Assembly (NCBI GenBank): GCA_964530695.1
Contig: CAZGYQ010000006.1
Location: 3,029-67,028 of the forward strand
From: VFBF01 sp964530695
Lineage (GTDB): Bacteria > Pseudomonadota > Alphaproteobacteria > Caulobacterales > Aquidulcibacteraceae
DNA length: 64,000 bases
Reading direction: 5' to 3'
A program made the translations under genes and the position numbers. Under the pieces are notes generated by a model. That model was given only the letters and a program-made list of their open reading frames with translations, ran no database searches and was not told the DNA's origin. Positions 43,225-50,970 of the stretch are shown one piece after another (position 1 is the first letter of the stretch; every line of letters begins with the position of its first letter).

Positions 43225-46200
43225 ATGATGAAGGGCATCGTCGCCTGGTGGGGCAAGAACCCGGTCGCCGGGAACCTCATGATGCTCGCCTGCGCGATCG
43301 CGGGCCTGCTCTCCTTCATGAAGATGGAGAAGGAGTTCTTCCCGCCGGGCAAGGACCAGTCCGTCTACATCCAGGCGTTCTGGCCGGGCGCGTCGCCGGA
43401 AGACATGGAAAGCCAGGTCACCGTGCGCCTCGAGGAGGCGGTTGCCGATCTCAACGGCATCAACTGGGTCCGTTCGCGCTCCGGCGAAGGCTTCGCTTGG
43501 GTGAGCCTCAACGCCAATCCGGGCGTCGACATCCAGGCTTTGACGCAGGAAGCGCGCTCGAAGATCGATTCGATCTCCGGCCTGCCCTCCAGCATGGAGC
43601 CGGTGCGCGTCGAGCAGCGCACGTTCCGCGACTGGACATACATCCTCTCCGTGCACGGCCAGAGCGACGAGCGCACCCTGCGCGCCACCGCCGAACGCCT
43701 GCGTGACCAGCTCTCGATCATCGACGGCGCCTCCAACACCATCGTCGTCGGCGCGCGACAGCCTGAAGTCTCCATCGAGATCTCCGAAGACCAGCTGCGC
43801 GGCTACGGGCTGACCTTCGACGACGTGGCGAGCGCGATCCGCCGCACGTCGATCAATCTTTCCTCCGGCTCAGTGCGCACGCAGGATGGCGACTACCAGC
43901 TGCGCGCGCGCAACCTCGCCGACACGCGCATCGATTTCGAGGCGATCATCATCCGCCAGACGCCCGACGGCGGCGTCGTGAAGGTCGGCGATGTCGCCAG
44001 GGTCATCGACGGCTTCCAGGACGTGAACGTCTATTCGCGGATGAACGGCGAGCCGTCGCTGCTCGTCACCGTGCAGGTGGGCGACACGTTCAACATCTGG
44101 GACGTCTCCAAGAAGGTCGACGAGGTCCTCAAGAAGGCCCGCGAGCAGCTGCCGACGGGCCTCGAGATCACGGCCGTCTACAACCAAGCCGAAGACTACA
44201 ACGCGCTGACCGGCATCCTCTTCCAGAACGCCATGCAGGGCTTCGGGCTGATCTTCCTGCTGCTGCTGCTGACGCTGCACCCGAAGGTCGCGACCTGGGC
44301 GACCATTGGCGTGATGACGGCCTTCCTCGGCTCGTTCTTCATCCTGCCGTACATGAACGTGTCGCTGAACTTCATGACGGTGTTCGGCTTCCTGCTGGTG
44401 CTCGGCATCATGGTCGATGACGCCATCATCGTCGGCGAGGCGGTCTACGAACGCATCGAGCGCGGCGAGCACGGGGCGGACGCTTCGATCCTCGCCACAC
44501 AGCTGGTGCTGAAGCCGCTCGTGGCGTCGGTGTTCGTGACCATGATCGCGTTCTCGCCGTGGATGCTGCTGCAGAGCGAAGTGCAGCAGTTCACGCGGTC
44601 GATCTCCATTGTCGTCATCTCGACGCTCGTGTTCTCGCTGATCGAAAGCCTCATCATCCTGCCGGCGCACCTCGCGCACGTCACGCTACCCAAGGGCAGC
44701 AACACCTTCTTCGGCCGGCTGATGACCTTCCAGCAGAAGTGCGCCCATTTCGTCATCTGGGTCGCGCGCAACATCCATGGCCCGCTGCTGCGCGGCGCGG
44801 TGAAGTGGCGCTACCTGACGCTCGCCATCTTCATCGGCGCCTTCATGATCGCCATCAGCTACGTCAACACGGGCCGCGTGAAGCAGACCTTCATGCCCGA
44901 CGTCGAAGGCGACTTCATGATCTCCTCCATCGAGCTGCCGCAGACGACGCCGTTCTCGCGCATGGAGGAGGTCGCCGCGCAGCTCGACGCCGCGCGCACC
45001 CAGCTGGAAAAGGAAACGACGGCCGTCGCCTACAAGGACCCCAACACCGGCAAGATGTCGCGTGGGGTCGTGCGCTCGTGGAGTCAGGCGATCGAGGAGA
45101 ACTCGATCCGCGCCTATGTCGGCCTCACGCCGCCGGAGGGTCGCCCGAAACTGCGGTCCAAGCAGGTCACCGCACGCCTCGAGGAACTGCTCGGCGAAGT
45201 GCCCGACGCCGAACGCATCTCCTTCTCGCTGTCGGGCAACGACAACGGGCCGGAGTTCCAGATCGCCATCCTCGGCGAGAATCAGGCGGATCTCCGCTCG
45301 GCGGTCGATGAGCTGAAGGCCAAGCTCTCCAGCTACTCCGCCATCTCCAGCGTGCGCGACAGCCAGGAAGCGGCGATCGAGGAGCTGCGCTTCACGCTGA
45401 AGCCCGGCGCCGAACAGACCGGCATCTCCATCGCCGATGTGTCGCGCCAGGTGCGCCAGGCTTATTTCGGCGAGGAGGCGCAACGCCTGCCGCGCGACGG
45501 CGACGACGTGCGCGTCTACGTCCGCTATCCGCGCGACGACCGGCGCACGCTGGAAAGCCTGCAGCAGTTCCGCATCCGCACGGCGGACGGCCGCGAGGTG
45601 CCGCTGGCGTCGGTCGCCGACGTCGAGTTCGCGCCGGGCGTCACCGGCCTCGACCGCCGCCAGCGTCTGCGCTCTATCCTCGTGGAAGCCGAAGGCGTGA
45701 AGGAAGAACGCCCGAAGATCATGAAGGAGCTGGAGGACCAGTTCTTCCCCGCCCTGCTGCAGAAATATCCCACAGTCTCGCGCCGCGCGATCGGCGAGGC
45801 GGAGGCGCAGGCGGAGTTCTTCGGCGAACTGGGGCCGCTGATCCTGATGTCGCTGTTTGCGATGTACATGCTGCTGGCGATCGTCTTCCGCTCGTACTGG
45901 CAGCCGGCGCTGATCATGTCGGCGATCCCGTTCGCCTTCGTGGGCTCCACGTTCGGCCACGCGATCTTCGGCACGTCGTTTGCGCTTTTCTCCTATCTCG
46001 GCGTGATCGCGGCGGCGGGCGTGGTGGTCAACGACAACGTCGTGCTCGTCGACAAGGCCAACCAGATCCGCGCCTTCTTCGGCCTGCGCAAGCTCAAGGC
46101 GGGCGAGCGCCCGCGCGAGGGTGAGGGAATCGCCGAGGTGCAGGGCGAAGACGGCTCGCGCTGGGAAGTGAAGCCCATCGGCGAGAGCTTCGAACTCGAC

Positions 46201-46701
46201 GAGCCGCTGATGCGGAAATCCATCGCGGCGCACTTCGGCGATGGCGCGATTGAATTGCACCCGCGCTCAGGCATGCCCGCGGAGCCGGAGTACGCCGGTT
46301 ATTTCGCCACCCGCAACGAGTGGCGTCACCAGCAGGCGCGCGAGATGCGCGAAATGGCCGAGGGCGCAGAAGCCGAGGGCTACACGCTCGCGCGCGTCAG
46401 CGTCGCACATGGCGCCGTGGAGGCCGGCGTCTCGCGTTTCCGGCAGATCTTCCTCACGTCCGTCACTGAGTTCATCGGCATGGCGCCGATGATCCTGGAA
46501 AACGCCGCGATCGCGCAATTCCTGAAACCGATGGCGCTGTCGCTGGCGTTCGGCGTGCTCCTGTGCATGCCGGTGACACTGATCCTGACGCCCTGCTGGT
46601 ACGTCATCGGCAAGGACATCAAGGGTCTGTTCGGGCGACTGCAACGGCTGTGGCTGCGCGGCTGGAATGGACGCGCTCCGGAGGCGACGCCCGCGGAGTG
46701 A
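43225..46701 (+). CDS. RND efflux permease with an enlarged cytoplasmic loop
   Basis: This 1158-residue permease has the 12-helix, two-large-loop RND layout. Conserved are the N-terminal NPVAGNLMMLACAIAG helix, WPGASPEDMESQVTVRLEEAV, GIMVDDAIIVGEAVYERIERG with the TM4 acidic pair, and the C-terminal block GVVVNDNVVLVDKANQIR. Between VDKANQIR (about residue 940) and VSRFRQIFLTSVTEFIG (about 1068) is a loop of about 125 residues, where AcrB-like pumps have about 25. This loop is hydrophilic and charged (GEDGSRWEVKPIGESFELDEPLMRKS; RNEWRHQQAREMREMAEGAEAEGY). Substrates are not predictable. It is the last gene of the operon. Confidence 0.93.
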   Translation: MMKGIVAWWGKNPVAGNLMMLACAIAGLLSFMKMEKEFFPPGKDQSVYIQAFWPGASPEDMESQVTVRLEEAVADLNGINWVRSRSGEGFAWVSLNANPGVDIQALTQEARSKIDSISGLPSSMEPVRVEQRTFRDWTYILSVHGQSDERTLRATAERLRDQLSIIDGASNTIVVGARQPEVSIEISEDQLRGYGLTFDDVASAIRRTSINLSSGSVRTQDGDYQLRARNLADTRIDFEAIIIRQTPDGGVVKVGDVARVIDGFQDVNVYSRMNGEPSLLVTVQVGDTFNIWDVSKKVDEVLKKAREQLPTGLEITAVYNQAEDYNALTGILFQNAMQGFGLIFLLLLLTLHPKVATWATIGVMTAFLGSFFILPYMNVSLNFMTVFGFLLVLGIMVDDAIIVGEAVYERIERGEHGADASILATQLVLKPLVASVFVTMIAFSPWMLLQSEVQQFTRSISIVVISTLVFSLIESLIILPAHLAHVTLPKGSNTFFGRLMTFQQKCAHFVIWVARNIHGPLLRGAVKWRYLTLAIFIGAFMIAISYVNTGRVKQTFMPDVEGDFMISSIELPQTTPFSRMEEVAAQLDAARTQLEKETTAVAYKDPNTGKMSRGVVRSWSQAIEENSIRAYVGLTPPEGRPKLRSKQVTARLEELLGEVPDAERISFSLSGNDNGPEFQIAILGENQADLRSAVDELKAKLSSYSAISSVRDSQEAAIEELRFTLKPGAEQTGISIADVSRQVRQAYFGEEAQRLPRDGDDVRVYVRYPRDDRRTLESLQQFRIRTADGREVPLASVADVEFAPGVTGLDRRQRLRSILVEAEGVKEERPKIMKELEDQFFPALLQKYPTVSRRAIGEAEAQAEFFGELGPLILMSLFAMYMLLAIVFRSYWQPALIMSAIPFAFVGSTFGHAIFGTSFALFSYLGVIAAAGVVVNDNVVLVDKANQIRAFFGLRKLKAGERPREGEGIAEVQGEDGSRWEVKPIGESFELDEPLMRKSIAAHFGDGAIELHPRSGMPAEPEYAGYFATRNEWRHQQAREMREMAEGAEAEGYTLARVSVAHGAVEAGVSRFRQIFLTSVTEFIGMAPMILENAAIAQFLKPMALSLAFGVLLCMPVTLILTPCWYVIGKDIKGLFGRLQRLWLRGWNGRAPEATPAE

Positions 46702-46819
46702 CGCACCGCCCCTTTTTGTTCGGCCCCGACGAAGGTCAGGGGTCCCTTCCAGGTTGGAACCTTGAGCGCGGCGCCACGATCCCCGCCCGCAATGGTCCCC
46801 GGCGATCGCGGGGGGCGAG

Positions 46820-47827
46820 CTAAGTTCCGCTCACCACCTGCTCGATGCGACCAAAAATGGAGTGCCCCCCTCCGTCGAGCATGTCGATCTCGACGCGGTC
46901 GCCGTGATGCAGGAACGGCGTTTCGGGCTTGCCTCCGCTGAGCGTCTCCACCGTGCGCATTTCCGCGATGCACGAATAGCCGAGACCGCCTGCGCTCACG
47001 GGCTTGCCGGGAGAGCCATCAGGATCGCGGTTCGACACCGTGCCCGAGCCGATGATGGTTCCCGCGCATAAGGGGCGCGTCTTTGCGGCGTGTGCGATGA
47101 GGGTGGGAAAATCGAACGTCATCTCGACGCCCGCGTTCGGTTTGCCGAAGGCCTTGCCGTTGATGGCCGACAGAAGCGGCAGGCTGAGTTTCTTGCCGTC
47201 CCACGCCGCGCCCAGAGCGTCGGGCGTCACGGCGACCGGCGAGAACGCGCTCGACGGTTTTGCATGGAAGAAGCCGAAGCCCTTGGCGAGTTCGTTCGGG
47301 ATGAGATTGCGCAAGGATACGTCGTTGACGAGCATCACGAGGCGGATCGCGTCGGCGGCCTCCTCCACGCTCGCGCCCTGCGGCACGTCGCCGACGATCA
47401 CGGCCACCTCCGCCTCGAAATCGCAGCCCCAGTCTTCATCGGCGAGCGGGATCGGATCGCGCGGGCCGAGAAAACTGTCGCTGCCGCCCTGATACATCAG
47501 CGGATCGGTCCAGAAGCTCTCCGGCATCTCCGCGCCGCGCGCCTTGCGCACCAGTTCCACGTGATTGACGTAGGCCGAGCCGTCCGCCCACTGGAATGCG
47601 CGCGGCAAGGGCGAGGCGCACTCGCGCTCGTGGAAGCGCTCCTTCGGCACGGAGCCGTGGATAAGGCTCTCCTCCAGCGCCCGCAGCCCGGGCTCCGCAT
47701 GCCCCCAGTCATCGAGCGCGGCCTGCAGCGTCTCCGCCACGGGAGAGGCGTCCACGCACCAGGCGAGATCTTCGGAAACGACGACGAGGCGGCCGTCACG
47801 GCCATGCTTGAGGGAGGCGAGTTTCAT
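46820..47827 (-). CDS. Fumarylacetoacetate hydrolase family protein (FahA-like)
   Basis: The 335-residue protein has the FAH fold. Metal-binding motif DWGCDFEAEVAVIVGDVP and the following LVMLVNDVSLRNLIP, then FHAKPSSAFSPVAVTP and SGTVSNRDPDGSPGKPVSAGGLGYSCIAE, are the family's active-site blocks. The length and an N-terminal MKLASLKHGRDGRLVVVS opening suit the homogentisate-pathway type, which splits fumarylacetoacetate to fumarate and acetoacetate. A maleylacetoacetate isomerase-like gene is 2.5 kb away on the other strand. No homogentisate dioxygenase is in the window. Confidence 0.88.
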   Translation of the reverse strand: MKLASLKHGRDGRLVVVSEDLAWCVDASPVAETLQAALDDWGHAEPGLRALEESLIHGSVPKERFHERECASPLPRAFQWADGSAYVNHVELVRKARGAEMPESFWTDPLMYQGGSDSFLGPRDPIPLADEDWGCDFEAEVAVIVGDVPQGASVEEAADAIRLVMLVNDVSLRNLIPNELAKGFGFFHAKPSSAFSPVAVTPDALGAAWDGKKLSLPLLSAINGKAFGKPNAGVEMTFDFPTLIAHAAKTRPLCAGTIIGSGTVSNRDPDGSPGKPVSAGGLGYSCIAEMRTVETLSGGKPETPFLHHGDRVEIDMLDGGGHSIFGRIEQVVSGT

Positions 47828-47952
47828 GGGGGGAGACTAGCTCCTGCGATGGCCGGGCGCGAGGTCCCTGCGCGGGCAAATGACGACGGCCGGCTGCGCC
47901 TGGTCGGGCGGGTTTCTTGCGACCTGTTTCGAGGACCGGCAGACTGTCAACC

Positions 47953-49347
47953 ATGCGAACATCGATCCTGAACCGGCCCCGTCCATGGCTCTCGCCGATC
48001 GCCGCGGCGGTCATCCTCATTCTCTCACCGAACGCCCACGCCCAGCAGGCGGCGCTGCGCTTCGGGCCCCTCGCCTTCGGCGCCACCGTCGAGGAGGCCA
48101 GGGCCGCACTACCAGAGGCGCGGTGGCATTCGCTCGCGACCCTTCCCAGCGGCGCGGTGTCCACGGCGACCGCCGCCGACGCCGTCGACTTCGCAGGACG
48201 GCGCGCGCACGTCTGGGTCCGGCACACGCGCTATGAGCGCGGGCTTGTGCTCGATACCGAGATCGACGCGCTGACCGCACTGCAATGCGTGGAGCAGTCG
48301 CGCACATGGTATCTGGCCGCGCGCGACGCCACCGGCCCGCTGCAGGCCAAGCCACCCCACGTCGTGACCCAGCCGGGCAGGACGACATTCAACGCCACGC
48401 GCACCGAGGGCGGTCTCGTCGTCCTGCCGCAAACGACCGCTGGAAGCTCGACCACCTTCGGCGAGACGATCGCCCTTGCGCCGGACGCGACCGCGATGCT
48501 CGACGCCCGGCGCGGCGTGACTCCCTGGCCGCAATCGAAGTGGAGGCGGCGGGATCCCGACACCTTCACCCTGAACGCCTCCAATGGCCAGACGACGCTC
48601 GGCAACCCTCACGTGGAAGTGACCACGGAATTTGACCCCCGGCGCTGCCGCCTGCGGCTGGAGGTCAGCATGGCGTTGCCGAAGCCGCCGCCGGCGGCCT
48701 TTGCATACGACGCCGCGAAAGCGACGCGCCGGCCCAGCCTGGCTTTGCGACACCACACAATGCTCGCCGTGCAGACGCCGGATCCGGTCGGCGCGCCGCT
48801 CGCGGCGCCGCTCACGCGCACCATGCAATGCTCGCTCGACCGGACGACGGGACTGACGTTCAGCTGCCGCCCGCCCGCGGAGACGCCGCCGCTCGCGAAC
48901 GCGCACGTGCGCGCGCTCCGCCAGCTTGCCATGGGCTACATCTTTGACATGACCGGCGTCGACGTCGACGATCCGCAGGAGATGACGATCTCGCTGCCCG
49001 TGACGCTCGATCCCGGCGACGTCCGGTCCTACGCGTTCGCTGATCAGCCAGCAAATGCGACCGGGCGGGTGCGCTTCGCCCGTCGGCCAGAGATTCTGCG
49101 CATGGATTATCCGCCCGCCGCCTTGCACGAAAACATTGAGGCGGACCTGACCGTGACGTGCCAGGCGCAGGCGGATCAGTCGGTCATCTGCACCCATGCC
49201 CGCGCGGCCGCCCCCGCCCACGCCGCACTGTTTCGCGCCGCCGCGATCAACGCAACAAGAGGCGTCCGCGTCGAACCGACACTGACCGACGGAGCGACGA
49301 GCAACGGCGCGGTGTTCGACGTGCGGCTGCAGTTCCGCATCGAGTAG
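47953..49347 (+). CDS. Secreted protein with TonB-C-like end, function unknown
   Basis: The 464-residue protein has a signal peptide cleaved near NAHAQQA. The N-terminal part opens with LRFGPLAFGATVEEARAAL, seen in periplasmic proteins of unknown role. The middle has many Cys spaced widely, and there are four or more Cys in total. The C-terminal 80 residues (MDYPPAALHENIEADLTVTCQ...AINATRGVRVEPTLTDG) resemble the TonB C-terminal domain, including the YPPAALHENIEADLTV motif. There is no N-terminal membrane anchor as in real TonB. It is in its own transcription direction between two FAH-family genes. The function is unknown. Confidence 0.7.
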   Translation: MRTSILNRPRPWLSPIAAAVILILSPNAHAQQAALRFGPLAFGATVEEARAALPEARWHSLATLPSGAVSTATAADAVDFAGRRAHVWVRHTRYERGLVLDTEIDALTALQCVEQSRTWYLAARDATGPLQAKPPHVVTQPGRTTFNATRTEGGLVVLPQTTAGSSTTFGETIALAPDATAMLDARRGVTPWPQSKWRRRDPDTFTLNASNGQTTLGNPHVEVTTEFDPRRCRLRLEVSMALPKPPPAAFAYDAAKATRRPSLALRHHTMLAVQTPDPVGAPLAAPLTRTMQCSLDRTTGLTFSCRPPAETPPLANAHVRALRQLAMGYIFDMTGVDVDDPQEMTISLPVTLDPGDVRSYAFADQPANATGRVRFARRPEILRMDYPPAALHENIEADLTVTCQAQADQSVICTHARAAAPAHAALFRAAAINATRGVRVEPTLTDGATSNGAVFDVRLQFRIE

Positions 49348-49386
49348 GCTCGCGGCGGCATCCCTGTCACCAATCTCATCGCCTTG

Positions 49387-49417
49387 CCTCCCTCAAGGGG
49401 AAGGTCGGGTGGGGGGC
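49387..49417. repeat. Palindromic repeat element, partial copy B
   Basis: CCTCCCTCAAGGGGAAGGTCGGGTGGGGGGC shares AAGGTCGGGYGGGG with the element at 6588-6601, with one mismatch. The left palindromic arm is shortened. It is in a 256-bp gap before an FAH-family gene. A related element is likely, but two copies are too few to define a boundary. Confidence 0.45.
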
Positions 49418-49603
49418 CGGCATCTCGGGTGTGACGCGTGCCGCGCAAGCAACGCCCCGTCATCGCCGGCATGGGCCGAACATCCACGCACCGACGGCAC
49501 GTGATCGACGCACCGCTGCCGGCGAGGGCGCCGGCGGTCCTGCTCTCCGCGGTCCACGCCCACCCACATTCCCTTCCCCCCGCGAACTGGCTATGCCCGC
49601 CCC

Positions 49604-50287
49604 ATGACCCAGCTGATCTTCCCGCTCGCCCCGCCCACGGTTCCCGTCGACGGGGAGACCCGCGCCTTTCCCGTCCGGCGCATCTACTGCGTCGGCCGCA
49701 ACTACGCCGCGCACGCGCGCGAGATGGGCGCCGACCCGGGCGCCGAGCCACCCTTCTTCTTCATGAAGCCCGCCGACGCGATCGTGCTAGGCAATCGCGT
49801 CCCCTACCCGCCGGATACGGACAATCTCCACCACGAGGTCGAACTCGTCGTCGCCATCGGCCGCGGCGGCTGGGACGTGGCGTATGAGCAGGCGCTCGAC
49901 CTCGTCTACGGCTACGCCGTCGGCGTCGATCTCACCAAGCGCGACCGGCAGAACGACGCGAAAGCCAAAGGCCAGCCGTGGGAACGCGGCAAGGCGTTCG
50001 AAGCGTCGGCGCCGATCTCGCCCATCTTCCCCGCCGAGCGCATCGGCCATCCGAAATCCGGCGCCATCGACCTAGCCGTGAACGGCGAGACACGCCAGTC
50101 GGGCGATCTTTCCGATCTCATCCTGCCCGTGCCGGCGATCATCGCGCGCATCTCCGAAGTGTGGACGCTGGCGCCGGGCGATCTCATCTTCACCGGCACG
50201 CCCGAAGGCGTCAGCCGCATCACGCGCGGCGATCAGGTATCGGCCCGCGTCGAAGGCGTCGCGCGCATAGATTTCGAGATGAGCTGA
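49604..50287 (+). CDS. Fumarylpyruvate/acylpyruvate hydrolase (FAH family, short type)
   Basis: The 227-residue protein has VGRNYAAHAREMGADPGAEPPFFFMKPADAIV, HHEVELVVAIGRGG and TKRDRQNDAKAKGQPWERGKAFEASAPISP, the blocks of the short FAH proteins that act as fumarylpyruvate or acylpyruvate hydrolases. Metal ligands (Glu and Asp in HHEVE and VDLTKRD regions) are present. The next gene, a maleylpyruvate/maleylacetoacetate isomerase, overlaps its stop by 1 bp. That pairing (isomerase then hydrolase) is the end of gentisate breakdown. The upstream dioxygenase is not here. Confidence 0.88.
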   Translation: MTQLIFPLAPPTVPVDGETRAFPVRRIYCVGRNYAAHAREMGADPGAEPPFFFMKPADAIVLGNRVPYPPDTDNLHHEVELVVAIGRGGWDVAYEQALDLVYGYAVGVDLTKRDRQNDAKAKGQPWERGKAFEASAPISPIFPAERIGHPKSGAIDLAVNGETRQSGDLSDLILPVPAIIARISEVWTLAPGDLIFTGTPEGVSRITRGDQVSARVEGVARIDFEMS

Positions 50288-50931
50288 TGGCGACGCTCTT
50301 CAACTACTGGCGCTCGGGCACCTCGCACCGGACGCGCATCGCACTGGCGTTGAAGGGCGTGGCCTGCGAGCAGGTCGCGATCGATCTCACGGCGTCGGCG
50401 CAGCGCGATCCGGATTTTCTCGCGCGCAATCCGCAGGGGCTCGTTCCCGCTTTCGTCACCGACGACGGCGAGACGCTCACGCAGTCGATGGCGATCATCG
50501 AATGGCTTGAGGAAACCCATCCCACACCGCCGCTGCTGCCGCGCGATCCCGTGGCGCGCGCGAAGGTCCGCGCCATCGCAAACGCGGTGGCGTGCGATAT
50601 CCACCCGCTCGGCAATCTCCGCGTGCTGCAGTACCTGCGCAAGGAATACGGCCAGGACGAAGCCGGCGTCGCCGCCTGGGCCACGCGCTGGATCAGGGAC
50701 GGCTTCACCGCCATCGAACAGATGCTCGCCGAGAGCCCGAAAGGACCGTGGTGCTGGGGAGATGCGCCGACCCTCGCCGACGTCTGCGTCGTGCCGCAGA
50801 TCTACGCGGCGGTCTCGCGCTACGGCCTCGACATCCGCCACTGGCGCCGCCTCGCCGAAGTCGACATGGCCGCCGCCGCGCACCCCGCCTTCCAGATCGC
50901 ACATCCCACAAGACAGCCGGACGCGCGATGA
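50287..50931 (+). CDS. maiA: Maleylacetoacetate/maleylpyruvate isomerase (zeta-class GST)
   Basis: The 214-residue protein has a zeta-GST opening (FNYWRSGTSHRTRIALALKGVACE) with Ser/Thr residues in place of the SSCS motif, then NPQGLVPAFVTDDGETLTQSMAIIEWLEE for glutathione binding. The C-terminal IHPLGNLRVLQYLRKEYG is specific for MaiA-type enzymes. It isomerises maleylacetoacetate or maleylpyruvate with glutathione. The ATG overlaps the hydrolase stop (TGATG), so both are co-translated. Which of the two substrates it uses is not clear from the sequence. Confidence 0.9.
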   Translation: MATLFNYWRSGTSHRTRIALALKGVACEQVAIDLTASAQRDPDFLARNPQGLVPAFVTDDGETLTQSMAIIEWLEETHPTPPLLPRDPVARAKVRAIANAVACDIHPLGNLRVLQYLRKEYGQDEAGVAAWATRWIRDGFTAIEQMLAESPKGPWCWGDAPTLADVCVVPQIYAAVSRYGLDIRHWRRLAEVDMAAAAHPAFQIAHPTRQPDAR

Positions 50932-50970
50932 GCTAAAATAGACAACGGTGTGGGACCGAAGGGGACAAAG

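Noticed and set aside
41890..46260. Long minus-strand frames opposite the RND adaptor and permease
   Set aside because: They are antisense to well-supported genes and show the Arg/His/Glu composition of reversed GC-rich codons.
46728..46819. Short hairpins after the RND permease (TTCCA-ggt-TGGAA and CCCCG/CGGGG) as terminators
   Set aside because: Stems are 5 bp and no T-run follows on either strand, so I do not call a terminator.
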